A stretch of 64,000 bases of DNA from contig OY282352.1 in the NCBI GenBank assembly GCA_958295495.1, positions 4,720,049 through 4,784,048 on the forward strand. The letters are read 5' to 3'. The DNA is from an uncultured Latescibacterota bacterium (GTDB lineage Bacteria; Latescibacterota; UBA2968; UBA8231). The notes under the pieces were generated by a model. That model did no database searches and had not been told where the DNA came from. It was given only the letters and a program-made list of their open reading frames with translations. The position numbers were made by a program, and so were the translations under genes. Positions 16,367-25,182 of the stretch are shown piece by piece; the first letter of the stretch is position 1; each line of letters begins with the position of its first letter.

Positions 16367-18163
16367 ATGGATATCGCGCAGATTCGCAATTTCTCCATCA
16401 TTGCCCACATTGATCACGGCAAATCAACGCTAGCGGACCGCCTGCTTGAAAAAACTGCGACCCTGACCGCCAAGCAGATGCAGGAGCAGGTACTCGACAA
16501 CATGGATTTAGAGCGCGAGCGGGGCATTACAATCAAGGCCCATGCCGTGCGAATGCATTATCAGGTGGCCGACAGTAGAATCTGCCAATTCAATTTGATC
16601 GACACGCCAGGACATGTGGATTTTACCTATGAGGTGTCACGCAGTTTGGCCGCTTGTGAAGGGGCGATATTGGTCGTCGATGCTACACAGGGTGTCGAAG
16701 CCCAGACCGTGAGCAATTTACTGTTGGCACTAAACAACGACTTGGTCGTCATTCCGGTGCTCAACAAAATCGACATGCCCGCTGCTCAGATCGCGGCGGT
16801 GCAGCAACAGGTGCTCGATCTGCTGGGGGGGGAAGCCGAGGATATTTTGCAAATCAGCGCCAAGGAGGGGATTGGGGTCGAAGAGGTGATGGAAGCTGTT
16901 GTCGACCGCATACCACCGCCGGCTGGGCGTCAGCAGGGGCCATTGCGGGGACTAGTTTTTGACTCGCTCTACGACCAGTACCGAGGTGTAATTTGCTTCA
17001 TCCGAGTCGTTGATGGTCGCATCCACAAGGGGCAGAAAATTCGCTTCTACTCTACCGGACGGTTCTACGAAGTCGAAGAAGTCGGCCACTTGGTCTTAAA
17101 CCGTGTACCGGCCCAAGCACTCGAGACTGGTGAAGTTGGCTATTTCATCGCTGGAATCAAAGAATTGGCCGAGGCCCACGTCGGGGACACGGTCGTTGAT
17201 GCAGAGGCGGAAGTGGAGCCGTTGCCTGGATACCAACCACTCAAACCTATGGTTTTCAGCGGACTTTATCCCGTTGTCCCAGAGGACTATGAGGTGCTGC
17301 GCGACGCTTTAGAGCGGCTCAAGCTCAACGACGCCGCGTTCTCCTATGAGCCGGAGACCTCTCCAGCATTGGGATTTGGTTTTCGCTGCGGCTTCCTAGG
17401 CCTGCTGCACATGGAGATCGTACAAGAGCGCCTCGACCGCGAGTACCAGGTCGAAATCATCACAACCCTCCCCAATGTGCTCTACGAGATTCTGACCAAG
17501 GACGGACAACTGATCGACGTGGACAATCCTTCCTTGTTGCCGCCTGCCGCTGAGATTGACGAGGTGCGCGAGCCGATTCTCGCCGTCCAGATCTTAGTGC
17601 CGAGGGATTATATTGGCGCAGTGATGAAAATTTGCACCGACCGACGCGGGAACTACCGCAATACTGAGTATCTCGATGGCAGCCGGGCTATCCTGAGCTT
17701 TGAGATGCCTTTAGCCGAAGTAGTGATCGACTTCTACGATCGCCTCAAATCGGTATCGCGAGGCTATGCGTCATTCGATTACGAGCATCTGGAGATGCGG
17801 GCCGGCCTACTGTCTAAGCTGGATATTATGATCAACGGCGAGCCGTTGGACGCGCTCTCAGTGATCATCCATCGAGACAAGGCCTATGAATGGGGCCGGC
17901 AGCTCTGCACTAAGCTCAAGGAATTGATCCCACGGCAGATGTTTGAGGTGGTCATCCAAGGGGCGGTGGGGAGTAAGGTGATCGCCCGCGAGGTGGTCAA
18001 GCCGTTCCGCAAAAATGTGACGGCCAAGTGCTATGGCGGCGATGTGACCCGCAAACGCAAGTTGCTCGAAAGGCAGAGGGAAGGCAAGAAGCGCATGAAG
18101 CAGTTTGGGAAGGTGGAAATTCCCCAGGAAGCGTTTTTGGCCGCGCTCAAGATGGAAGCCTGA
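16367..18163 (+). CDS. lepA: Elongation factor 4 (LepA)
   Basis: A 598-residue translational GTPase. G1 is AHIDHGKST, G3 is DTPGHVDF, G4 is NKIDMP. The LepA-specific C-terminal domain is present, including KRMKQFGKVEIPQEAF at the end. EF4 acts on ribosomes during stress and assembly. ATG 16367 is the natural start for the family (begins with the IRNFSIIAHIDHGK element). An eight-G run in the codons for LLGGEAED (around 16824-16831) is tolerated in frame. hemW follows 56 bases downstream, an order seen in many bacteria. Confidence 0.97.
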   Translation: MDIAQIRNFSIIAHIDHGKSTLADRLLEKTATLTAKQMQEQVLDNMDLERERGITIKAHAVRMHYQVADSRICQFNLIDTPGHVDFTYEVSRSLAACEGAILVVDATQGVEAQTVSNLLLALNNDLVVIPVLNKIDMPAAQIAAVQQQVLDLLGGEAEDILQISAKEGIGVEEVMEAVVDRIPPPAGRQQGPLRGLVFDSLYDQYRGVICFIRVVDGRIHKGQKIRFYSTGRFYEVEEVGHLVLNRVPAQALETGEVGYFIAGIKELAEAHVGDTVVDAEAEVEPLPGYQPLKPMVFSGLYPVVPEDYEVLRDALERLKLNDAAFSYEPETSPALGFGFRCGFLGLLHMEIVQERLDREYQVEIITTLPNVLYEILTKDGQLIDVDNPSLLPPAAEIDEVREPILAVQILVPRDYIGAVMKICTDRRGNYRNTEYLDGSRAILSFEMPLAEVVIDFYDRLKSVSRGYASFDYEHLEMRAGLLSKLDIMINGEPLDALSVIIHRDKAYEWGRQLCTKLKELIPRQMFEVVIQGAVGSKVIAREVVKPFRKNVTAKCYGGDVTRKRKLLERQREGKKRMKQFGKVEIPQEAFLAALKMEA

Positions 18164-18219
18164 TTTATGAGCAAGAGGCGTACTCGCCGGCCCTGCGTCC
18201 CCTAATCCTGAAAAAGTAA

Positions 18220-19353
18220 ATGATGGTGTTGGGTCTCTATATCCACGTACCATTTTGTCCCCAACGCTGTCCCTACTGCGCCTTTGCTACGGTCGTTGGC
18301 CAAGGAGATCGCCACGGCCCATATACCGAGGCAATCTGCCGCGAAATTGAGTCCTGGGCTCATTTATCGGGGCCGGTGGAGACTGTGTTCTTGGGCGGCG
18401 GCACCCCTAGCCAAATTGAGCCGGCGCTAATTGGGCAGATGCTCGAAGCAGCCCAGCGGCATTTAGGGCTACACTCAGACGTGGAAATTGCGGTTGAAGT
18501 CAACCCTAAAACCGTTGACCGCGAGAAATTCGCAATGCTAAAGGTGCTGGGGTGCAATCGCATAAGCATTGGTGTGCAGGCTTTTCGCGATGCCGATTTG
18601 CAACACTTAGGTCGGCAGCATAGCGCGGCCGATGTCGAAAGGGCGTATGCAGCGGCTAGAGCGGTCGGTTTTGCCAATGTGAGCTTGGATTTGGTGGCCA
18701 ATGTGCCTGGGGGCTCAGAGGCCAATTGGCACTTTAGCATTGAGCGGGCTATCGCCTTGGCCCCAGAGCACCTTTCGGTCTATAGCCTTACCATTGAAGA
18801 AGGCACGATCTTCGCCCAACGACGGCGTCGGGGGCTGCTGGAACCCGTCGCGGACGACAGGCAGGCTCGCACCTTGGAATGGACCGATGCGCAGTTGGTG
18901 GCGGCTGGCTATGAACACTACGAGGTTTCAAACTACGCCCGTCCTGGGTACCGCTCGCGCCACAACTGGGGCTACTGGACGGGTGTTCCTTACTTAGGTG
19001 TTGGTCTCGGGGCCCATAGCTTCATCGGTGGGAAGCGATTTTGGAATACACGTGATCTCAATGCCTATCTCGACGCTATGGATCAGGGCCGGTCGCCGTG
19101 CTCAGGGGAGGAGACTATAGCCCCGGACGCGGCCCGTAGGGAGCGTCTATGGCTGGGTTTGCGCACCATAGAGGGGATTGAATTGACCGAGGAGGAGATC
19201 GGCCGCGTGCAGAGCAGCAGGCGCTTTGCCGATCTGGCGGAGGTTGGGTACGCCGCGCTCGAAGGCCAGAGATTGCATTTGACTCGGGCGGGGTTTTTAC
19301 TGGCTGACGCCCTGAGCTTGGAGTTGGACCGGATCGTGGAAGAGGGACAATAG
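18220..19353 (+). CDS. hemW: HemW-like radical SAM protein
   Basis: A 377-residue radical SAM enzyme. The cluster motif is CPQRCPYC (C-x3-C-x2-C) in the first 25 residues, followed by GGGTPS, VEVNPK, RISIGVQAF and the HemN C-terminal region (HNWGYWTG, GLGAHS). HemW is a heme chaperone for respiratory enzymes, often misannotated as oxygen-independent coproporphyrinogen oxidase; the short length and lack of the N-terminal HemN extension favour HemW. Two tandem ATG codons start the frame. It lies just after lepA and ends at a bidirectional terminator. Confidence 0.92.
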   Translation: MMVLGLYIHVPFCPQRCPYCAFATVVGQGDRHGPYTEAICREIESWAHLSGPVETVFLGGGTPSQIEPALIGQMLEAAQRHLGLHSDVEIAVEVNPKTVDREKFAMLKVLGCNRISIGVQAFRDADLQHLGRQHSAADVERAYAAARAVGFANVSLDLVANVPGGSEANWHFSIERAIALAPEHLSVYSLTIEEGTIFAQRRRRGLLEPVADDRQARTLEWTDAQLVAAGYEHYEVSNYARPGYRSRHNWGYWTGVPYLGVGLGAHSFIGGKRFWNTRDLNAYLDAMDQGRSPCSGEETIAPDAARRERLWLGLRTIEGIELTEEEIGRVQSSRRFADLAEVGYAALEGQRLHLTRAGFLLADALSLELDRIVEEGQ

Positions 19354-19378
19354 AACGCGCTTGGATATGCCAAAAAAT

Positions 19379-19414
19379 AAAAGGCCGTTTCCCAAACAAA
19401 GGAAACGGCCTTTT
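19379..19414. terminator. Bidirectional terminator between hemW and tRNA-Tyr
   Basis: Perfect 14-base arms AAAAGGCCGTTTCC (19379-19392) and complement (19401-19414) around an eight-base loop. The plus strand ends in TTTT; the minus strand continues in TTATTTTTT. It serves hemW on one strand and tRNA-Tyr on the other. Confidence 0.88.
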
Positions 19415-19417
19415 CAG

Positions 19418-19503
19418 TGGTGGGGGGAGCAGGATTTGAACCTGCGAAGGCATGAGCCAACAGATTTACAGTCTGCCCCGTTTGACCACTTCGGTATCCC
19501 CCC
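19418..19503 (-). tRNA. tRNA-Tyr (anticodon GTA)
   Basis: Reverse-strand tRNA of class II with a long variable arm. The acceptor stem GGGGGGA (19503-19497) pairs with TCCCCCC (19428-19422); discriminator A at 19421 and an encoded CCA at 19420-19418. The anticodon GTA is at 19469-19467 within CTGTAAA. The T-arm carries GGTTCAAATCC. It precedes the terminator at 19379-19414 and follows the sigma factor gene on the same strand by nine bases. Confidence 0.95.
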
Positions 19504-19512
19504 GGCAAATTT

Positions 19513-20361
19513 TCAGATGCCGCTAGCCAGCGTTTTAAGCTCTCGGTGCCGCGAAGGATGGCGCAGCTTGCTGAGCGCCCGCTCTTTGAGCTGGCGGATG
19601 CGCTCGCGCGTGAGATTCATCATGTCGCCGATCTCCTCGAGCGTCAGGGCCTCGTTGCCGTCGAGGCCAAAATAGAGCCTGATAATGCGCAATTCGCGCT
19701 CCTCGAGGGTTTCCAAAGCCGTCTCGAGCTGCTCCCGTGCCGATTCGCTCAAGATGTCGGCGTCCGGGGGAGCGGTCGTGTTGTCGGCCAAGGTGTTGAG
19801 CAGGCTGCGCTCGTCGTCGTCGGTGAAGGACTCGTCGAGCGAACACACGGCGCGGGCACTGAGGATGGTCTCTAGAACCTCTTCGGCCGGGACTTCGAGT
19901 TCAGCGGCGATTTCCTCTATGTCAGGCTCACTGGCGCGATGCTGGCCCAATTTGCGCGAGGCTTTAGAAATATCCTTGAGCAAGCTGACTTTGTTGAGAG
20001 GAAGGCGGACGGTGCGCACATGCTCGGCGAGGGTTTGGAGAATAGACTGGCGGATCCACCAAACTGCATAAGAAATGAATTTGTAGCCCTTGGTGCCGTC
20101 GAAGCGGTCGGCCGCCGTGATGAGGCCGAGATTACCGGCGCTAATCAGGTCGGATAGGGACAAACCGCGATTTTGGTACTTCTTGGCCACATCGACGACA
20201 AACCGCAAATTGGCGCTGATCATTTCCTCGCGGGCATGCATATCGCCATTTTTGATGCGATCGGCTAGTTCTACTTCGCGTTCTCTCGAAAGGGGCGTGG
20301 ACTCAGCAATATCGTCGAAATAGAGCCGCAGGGTGTTTTCCTCGTCGTGCAGATTCTGCAT
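19513..20361 (-). CDS. Sigma-70 family RNA polymerase sigma factor (RpoD/RpoS type)
   Basis: A 282-residue sigma factor. Region 1.2 begins DEENTLRLYFDDI; region 2 shows the core-binding and -10 recognition helices (LRFVVDVAKKYQNRG, YKFISYAVWWIRQSI); region 3 and region 4 follow, the latter with the ERELRIIRLYFGLDG and LTRERIRQLKERAL helix-turn-helix. It lacks the large region 1.1 and non-conserved insert, so it resembles a short primary or group 2 factor. Start: ATG 20361 (AGAGG just upstream); ATG 20373 is an alternative. The frame stays open to 20541 but that part precedes the promoter at 20482-20510 and is not translated. tRNA-Tyr lies immediately downstream. Confidence 0.92.
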   Translation of the reverse strand: MQNLHDEENTLRLYFDDIAESTPLSREREVELADRIKNGDMHAREEMISANLRFVVDVAKKYQNRGLSLSDLISAGNLGLITAADRFDGTKGYKFISYAVWWIRQSILQTLAEHVRTVRLPLNKVSLLKDISKASRKLGQHRASEPDIEEIAAELEVPAEEVLETILSARAVCSLDESFTDDDERSLLNTLADNTTAPPDADILSESAREQLETALETLEERELRIIRLYFGLDGNEALTLEEIGDMMNLTRERIRQLKERALSKLRHPSRHRELKTLASGI

Positions 20362-20386
20362 AGAGCCTCTCATCTTTGACGTACAA

Positions 20387-20419
20387 AGGGGCTGCCTGCG
20401 CGGCAGGCTTAGGCCCCTG
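20387..20419 (-). promoter_or_regulatory. Stem-loop in the sigma-factor leader
   Basis: An AGGGGC/GCCCCT outer stem encloses a GCCTGC-GCG-GCAGGC hairpin in the 114-base leader between the sigma promoter and start codon. It ends about 25 bases before ATG 20361 and could affect translation. It is not followed by a T-run, so attenuation by termination is unlikely. Confidence 0.35.
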
Positions 20420-20481
20420 CGCCATAGCACCGAAATGCTCTCGGTGCAAATGGTAAGCGTAAGTATAGATGAAACTAACTG

Positions 20482-20510
20482 ATTATACATAAGGAGCAGT
20501 GCTGCGTCAA
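20482..20510 (-). promoter_or_regulatory. Strong promoter of the sigma-factor gene
   Basis: On the minus strand TTGACG (20510-20505), 17 bases, then consensus TATAAT (20487-20482). Transcription would start near 20475, giving a leader of about 114 bases before ATG 20361. Confidence 0.8.
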
Positions 20511-20544
20511 GTCGTTTGCAAGGGCATTGGCGGGCAGCCATGCG

Positions 20545-21705
20545 TCAAACGAGGCGGCGATATTCACCGGCCTTGTCCCAATCGACTAGGCTGCGGCCGT
20601 TTAGGTCCCAGACGACTTGGCCTGCTCGCAGCGTTAGCTCGCATTCGAGTTTTTGCTGGCCCCGCATGCGCGCCCGGCCCGAATCGACAAAGGCAAAATC
20701 CCCTTCGTGCAGCGCAAAGGCCGCTAGGTCGGCTTCGGCCCCGATGCTGAGGTGGCCTAGCTGTGGGCATCTGATTACCTCGGCTGGTCTGTGCGTCGAG
20801 CGATAGACAACCTCTTGGAGGGGCATGCCGAGGCTCAGGAATTTGGACATAGTTATGGGCATGGTGGCGTTGGGCAACATGCGGCTGTCCTTGTGTAGGT
20901 CCGTGCTGATGGTATCCGGGGGGAAGTTCTGGGCCATGGCGGGCACGGCAATGCGAAACCAGAAGGAGCCGCCGCCGTGGCCCGTGTCAAAGATGATGCC
21001 GCGCTGTCGGGCTCGGCGCACGTAGTCTGCAACTTTTTTGTCGGCGTCGAGCAGGGGGATGTGGGCGGCGTAGAGGTGCGTGTGGATGTCCCCCGGACTC
21101 ATGAGCTCGAGCAATTCCTCGTACGAGCGAGTGGGCTGGGGGGCAAAGTCGATCATGGCGATGGAATAGCTCTGGCGCGCCGCCTCGAGCGCACCGCCAG
21201 CCGACTCCCAACCCGGGCCGCCGAAGTGGGCCGACTTGGCACCGACGATGTGCTCGCGGTATTGATCAATCGCCGCGGCGCAGCGTGCGGGGTCCATTTC
21301 GCTGACGTCTTGTTCGGGAGGGCCGATCATGCCAGCGCCGACGATATTGACAAAGGCCAAGACCCGGGTCTGGGCGGGGTCGATGATGGAGTGCTTGAAG
21401 TCGGCAAAATCCTTCCACCCAGCGCCGCCCGTATCGACTACAGTGGTCACGCCGTAGGGCAAGGCGTGCTGGTCGGGAAAGAGCCAGCCCCGATACCCCC
21501 CATAGACGTGGACGTGGATATCGATCAAGCCCGGGGTGACATAGAGGCCGGACACGTCGATTACTTTTGCTGAACTGCGCTCAATCCGGTCGGCGACCGC
21601 AGCGACTAGCCCGTCTTTGATGGCAATATCGGCTGGGCCATTGAGGTCGTTTTTTGGGTCGATGAGGTGCCCCCCTTGGATGATGATATCAAAATCGCCG
21701 CTCAT
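20545..21705 (-). CDS. Amidohydrolase-superfamily metalloenzyme
   Basis: A 386-residue metal-dependent hydrolase. The N-terminal beta-sandwich (DIIIQGGHLIDPKND) leads into GLIDIHVH, the first two metal-binding histidines; later histidines lie in THLYAAHIP and DTGHGGGSF, and the catalytic Asp in STDLHKDS. The C-terminus returns to the sandwich (GAEADLAAF). It is closest in layout to the dihydroorotase/hydantoinase-like or N-acyl-amino-acid deacetylase-like group; the substrate is not evident. ATG 21705 follows AAAGGA at eight bases; an upstream in-frame ATG at 21810 lies in the divergent mdh promoter region. Divergently transcribed from mdh. Confidence 0.8.
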   Translation of the reverse strand: MSGDFDIIIQGGHLIDPKNDLNGPADIAIKDGLVAAVADRIERSSAKVIDVSGLYVTPGLIDIHVHVYGGYRGWLFPDQHALPYGVTTVVDTGGAGWKDFADFKHSIIDPAQTRVLAFVNIVGAGMIGPPEQDVSEMDPARCAAAIDQYREHIVGAKSAHFGGPGWESAGGALEAARQSYSIAMIDFAPQPTRSYEELLELMSPGDIHTHLYAAHIPLLDADKKVADYVRRARQRGIIFDTGHGGGSFWFRIAVPAMAQNFPPDTISTDLHKDSRMLPNATMPITMSKFLSLGMPLQEVVYRSTHRPAEVIRCPQLGHLSIGAEADLAAFALHEGDFAFVDSGRARMRGQQKLECELTLRAGQVVWDLNGRSLVDWDKAGEYRRLV

Positions 21706-21859
21706 AATGGCCGTCCTTTCGCTCGTGGGCCGCGTTGGAAGTAGAGCCGTAGCATAACCAGCGGGCCAAGGTGGAGTCAATGGCTGGGTTGTGCATTGCA
21801 CGGAGCGCATTTTTTTGGCAGATTTTCTCTAAGTATAAAACTGCCTTTAGGAGGAATAT

Positions 21860-22849
21860 ATGGTACGCACTGTGAAAGTAGCCGTCACCGGGGCGGCTGG
21901 CCAGATCGGCTACGCTATTTTGCCGCGTTTAGCCTCGGGCGAGGTTTTCGGTCGCGACGTCCGGGTTTCGCTGCACTTGCTGGAGATTACTCCGGCGCTC
22001 AAAGCCCTAGAAGGCGTGGTGATGGAGCTCGACGACTGCGCCTTTCCGCTCCTCGACGACATCGCGATCACCGATCAAGCCGACGTGGCCTTTGATGGGA
22101 TCAATTGGGGTCTGCTGATTGGCTCCAAGCCACGCGGTCCCGGTATGGAGCGGGGCGACTTAATTCGGGAAAACGGTCCGATATTCGTCGGCCAAGGTCA
22201 GGCTCTCGCCCGAGCCGCCGCCGATGTGCGGGTCTTGGTAGTGGGCAATCCGGCCAATACCAATGGCTTGATAGCCATGACCCACGGCCATAAGGTCGGC
22301 ATTCCCCGCGACCGCTTCCACGCCATGACCCGGCTGGACCAAAACCGCGCCCAAGCCCAGCTCGCCAACAAGGCCGGAGTCAAGGTCAAAGCGGTGACCA
22401 ATATGGCCATCTGGGGCAACCACAGCGCCACCCAGTACCCGGATGCCGAGAACGCGCGCATTGAGGGGCGGCCAGTGCCCGATGTCATAGGCCACCGCGC
22501 ATGGTTGCGCGAGGAATTCATCCAGATCGTCCAGCAGCGGGGCGCGGCCGTCATCGCCGCTCGTGGTTTGTCGTCGGCCGCGTCGGCCGCCAATGCCGCG
22601 CTCGACCACATCGTCAGCGTGGAGAGTGCCACGCCGGCGGGCGACTTTTTTTCGGCTGGTGTCCATGCGGACGGCAGCTACGGGATCGACGAGGGGTTGA
22701 TGTTCTCCTTTCCCATTCGCAGCGACGGTCAAGGCCACTGCGAGATCGTGCAGGGCTTGGAGTTGAGCGACTTCGCTCGTGCGAAGATCAAGGCCACCGA
22801 AGACGAGCTCAAAGAGGAGCGCGCGGTCATCGCCGACCTCTTGGGCTGA
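21860..22849 (+). CDS. mdh: Malate dehydrogenase
   Basis: A 329-residue NAD-dependent malate dehydrogenase of the cytosolic-type branch. The Rossmann motif is TGAAGQIGYAIL near residue 10; the substrate arginines and catalytic pair lie in RLDQNRA and IWGNHS, with VVGNPANTN between. It oxidises malate to oxaloacetate in the TCA cycle. TAGGAGG precedes ATG 21860 by seven bases, and a TATAAA box (21834-21839) lies just before, though its -35 is only a T-run. The next gene (methyltransferase) begins one base after the stop. Confidence 0.96.
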   Translation: MVRTVKVAVTGAAGQIGYAILPRLASGEVFGRDVRVSLHLLEITPALKALEGVVMELDDCAFPLLDDIAITDQADVAFDGINWGLLIGSKPRGPGMERGDLIRENGPIFVGQGQALARAAADVRVLVVGNPANTNGLIAMTHGHKVGIPRDRFHAMTRLDQNRAQAQLANKAGVKVKAVTNMAIWGNHSATQYPDAENARIEGRPVPDVIGHRAWLREEFIQIVQQRGAAVIAARGLSSAASAANAALDHIVSVESATPAGDFFSAGVHADGSYGIDEGLMFSFPIRSDGQGHCEIVQGLELSDFARAKIKATEDELKEERAVIADLLG

Positions 22850-22850
22850 T

Positions 22851-23594
22851 ATGTTCCAAGACCCCAAGCGCTACCAAGCCAAACACTACTATGTCACCGC
22901 CGCAGGTGCCGACTTGGTAGAGGTCTTGGACCCCCAAGCCGGCGAGCGCATCCTCGACTTGGGATGTGGCACTGGTCAACTGAGTGCCCAGATTGCCGCG
23001 GACGGGGCTGAGGTCGTTGGTATTGACCTGTCGGCCGAGATGGTCGAGGCCGCACGCGATCAGTTCCCGGCCCTATCTTTTGTCGTCGGGGATGCAGGGG
23101 ATTTCTCCTTTGCCGAGCCGTTCGATGCTGTCTTCTCCAACGCAGCCCTGCACTGGGTCAAGCCGCCGGAAGCGGCCCTTGTGTGCCTTGCCGCCTGTCT
23201 GGGGCCGGGCGGGCGTTTTGTCGCCGAGCTGGGCGGTGCGCGGAACGTGGCCACCATCCGCCGGGGGCTAATTGACCAGTTGGCCGCTCGGGGCTTTTAT
23301 CCGCAGTCGCCTTGGTATTTTCCCAGCTTGGGCGAGTACGCACAACTCGTGGAGCAGGCCGGGCTGCGCGTTGCTTATGCCAGCCACTTTCCCCGTCCAA
23401 CGCCCCTAGCCGGCGAGAGCGGGTTGCGCGATTGGCTGGAGATGTTCGCCGGGGTGCTTACAGAGGGCGTCCCTCCGTCGATGCGCGAAGAGCTATTCGC
23501 CGCAGTAGAGGACGCCGTCCGCCCGGCATTGTACAGCGATGGGGTCTGGCGCGCCGACTACTGGCGCTTGCGCGTAGTCGCCTACAAAGAGTAA
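22851..23594 (+). CDS. Class I SAM-dependent methyltransferase
   Basis: A 247-residue methyltransferase. Motif I is LDLGCGTGQLS, motif II acidic strand GIDLS, then VGDAGDF and NAALHWV. The layout, including the NAALHW element, resembles trans-aconitate methyltransferase-like enzymes, but the substrate cannot be fixed. ATG 22851 is immediately after the mdh stop; an open frame extending upstream inside mdh is a shadow. It is co-transcribed with mdh and the phosphatase gene that follows. Confidence 0.82.
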   Translation: MFQDPKRYQAKHYYVTAAGADLVEVLDPQAGERILDLGCGTGQLSAQIAADGAEVVGIDLSAEMVEAARDQFPALSFVVGDAGDFSFAEPFDAVFSNAALHWVKPPEAALVCLAACLGPGGRFVAELGGARNVATIRRGLIDQLAARGFYPQSPWYFPSLGEYAQLVEQAGLRVAYASHFPRPTPLAGESGLRDWLEMFAGVLTEGVPPSMREELFAAVEDAVRPALYSDGVWRADYWRLRVVAYKE

Positions 23595-23626
23595 GAAAGC
23601 GTCGCGAGCGCATTCAAATCGTTTTT

Positions 23627-24286
23627 ATGAAGCCGCATCACGTAATTTGGGACTGGAACGGCACCTTGGTGGACGATGCTTGGCTATGCGTGGAGATCGT
23701 CAACGAGCTGTTGGCGCGCCGCGGACTAGCGCCGATCACCCTGCGCGAGTACAGCGAGGTCTTTGGTTTCCCCCTGATGCCCTACTACCAGCGCGTAGGC
23801 TTTGATTTAGAACGCGAAGACTTTGCGGCCATGGGCGACGAGTTCAACATCCTCTATAGCCAGCGCCGCCGCGAGTGCCGGTTGCGCGAGGGAGCGTGCG
23901 AAGTGCTGGCCGCACTCGGTTGCAACGGGATCGGACAATCCCTCTTATCGGCCTCCGACCAAGGGTCGCTCGAAGAAATGGTCGCCGACTACGGGCTACG
24001 ACCCCACTTTGCCGCAGTCGCCGGGGTGAATAATGGCTTGGGGGAGGGGAAAATCGAGCGCGGACATCGGCACCTGGCGGCCCTCAACTGCCGAGGCGAC
24101 GAAGTCTTACTCGTCGGCGATACCCTACACGACCTTGAGGTGGCCGCGGCGCTAGGGGGCCATTGCGTCCTGCTGCCTTCTGGCCACCAGAGTCGGCGGC
24201 GGTTGGTGCTGGGGGAGTGCGCCGTGGTGGACGGGCTTTTTGCAGTGGCCGCTTTGCTCGGCCTAAAAGGAGATATCCATGACTGA
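23627..24286 (+). CDS. HAD-family phosphatase (phosphoglycolate-phosphatase-like)
   Basis: A 219-residue HAD hydrolase. Motif I reads DWNGTLVD, where the usual second Asp is Asn; this variant occurs in a subset of phosphoglycolate-phosphatase-like proteins. Motif II serine (LLSAS), motif III lysine (GEGKIE) and motif IV acidic pair (LVGDTLHDLEVA) are present. The role could be metabolite repair. ATG 23627 is used since the frame upstream overlaps the methyltransferase gene in another phase. It overlaps the DapA-family gene by eight bases. Confidence 0.8.
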   Translation: MKPHHVIWDWNGTLVDDAWLCVEIVNELLARRGLAPITLREYSEVFGFPLMPYYQRVGFDLEREDFAAMGDEFNILYSQRRRECRLREGACEVLAALGCNGIGQSLLSASDQGSLEEMVADYGLRPHFAAVAGVNNGLGEGKIERGHRHLAALNCRGDEVLLVGDTLHDLEVAAALGGHCVLLPSGHQSRRRLVLGECAVVDGLFAVAALLGLKGDIHD

Positions 24287-25178
24287 AACGTGGCGCGGAA
24301 TTATGCCGATTGTGGTGACCCCCTTTACCGATAGGTACTCGCTAGATGAAGCGGCCTTGCGGGACTTGGTCGCCTTCACTATTGAAGCAGGTGCCACGGG
24401 CTTGGTGGGGCCGGCCAACGCCAGCGAGTTTTCGACCCTTTCCGACGAGGAACGCCGCCGCTGGATCGAGATCGTCGTGGCCGCGGCTGCCGGTCGAGTC
24501 CCCGTAGTGGCCTCGGTCACTTCCGGCCATGCCGTGCCGGCCGTGGCCCTCGCTCAGTTTGCCCAAGCCGCGGGTGCCGACGGGATCATGTCCATGCCGC
24601 CGCACGTATTGCGCGTTGACCAAGAAGGCTGCTACGCCTTTTACCAGCAGTTGGCGGCCGCGGTTGCGGTCCCGATCTGCGTACAGAATTTCGACGCGCC
24701 GGTCGGGACGCCCATGAGCGGCGAGCTGTTGGGGCGGATGTGCCGCGAGCTAGCCGGCGTCGATTACATCAAGGAAGAGACCGTCCCCGAGCCTTGGCAG
24801 GTCAGCCGCACGCTGGCGCTGGCGGGCGCGGCCTGCAAGGGCGTACTGGGTGGCAAAGGGGGGGTCTATTTGCTCGACGAATATCGGCGCGGTGCCTGCG
24901 GCAATATGCCGGGCTGTCACGTGACCGACGCCATGGCGGCGATCTGGGATGCCCTCGAAGCAGGCGACGACGCCATGGCGCGGGCGCACTTCTATCAGCT
25001 CCTGCCGCTGATGAACTACGAGCGGCTCTATGGGCTTGCGATCTACAAGTGGATTCTACAAAAGCGCGGGTTGATCCGCTCGGCGGTTTGCCGGGCCCCC
25101 GTGCCCGTCCTCGACAGCGACGCGCTGGCCGAGTTGGAGATCATTTGGGACGGGGTTGCGCCGCTCTTGCGGGGGTGA
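24279..25178 (+). CDS. Dihydrodipicolinate synthase/N-acetylneuraminate lyase family protein
   Basis: A 299-residue class I aldolase of the DapA/NanA family: TIM barrel with PIVVTPFT at the start, the GATGLV...ANASEF loop, the VASVTSGHA strand and the Schiff-base lysine in DYIKEE. Whether it acts in lysine synthesis or, as its neighbours suggest, in breakdown of a sugar acid or hydroxy-keto acid is unknown. It overlaps the HAD gene and precedes a PhyH gene by four bases, so it belongs to a catabolic-looking operon. Confidence 0.85.
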   Translation: MTETWRGIMPIVVTPFTDRYSLDEAALRDLVAFTIEAGATGLVGPANASEFSTLSDEERRRWIEIVVAAAAGRVPVVASVTSGHAVPAVALAQFAQAAGADGIMSMPPHVLRVDQEGCYAFYQQLAAAVAVPICVQNFDAPVGTPMSGELLGRMCRELAGVDYIKEETVPEPWQVSRTLALAGAACKGVLGGKGGVYLLDEYRRGACGNMPGCHVTDAMAAIWDALEAGDDAMARAHFYQLLPLMNYERLYGLAIYKWILQKRGLIRSAVCRAPVPVLDSDALAELEIIWDGVAPLLRG

Positions 25179-25182
25179 TTAA

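Noticed and set aside
20362..20541. A 60-residue N-terminal extension of the sigma factor.
   Set aside because: The strong promoter lies within it, so it cannot be transcribed as coding sequence.
22160..22867. A 235-codon minus-strand frame opposite mdh.
   Set aside because: It is a mirror of the mdh codons, with no motif or ribosome site.
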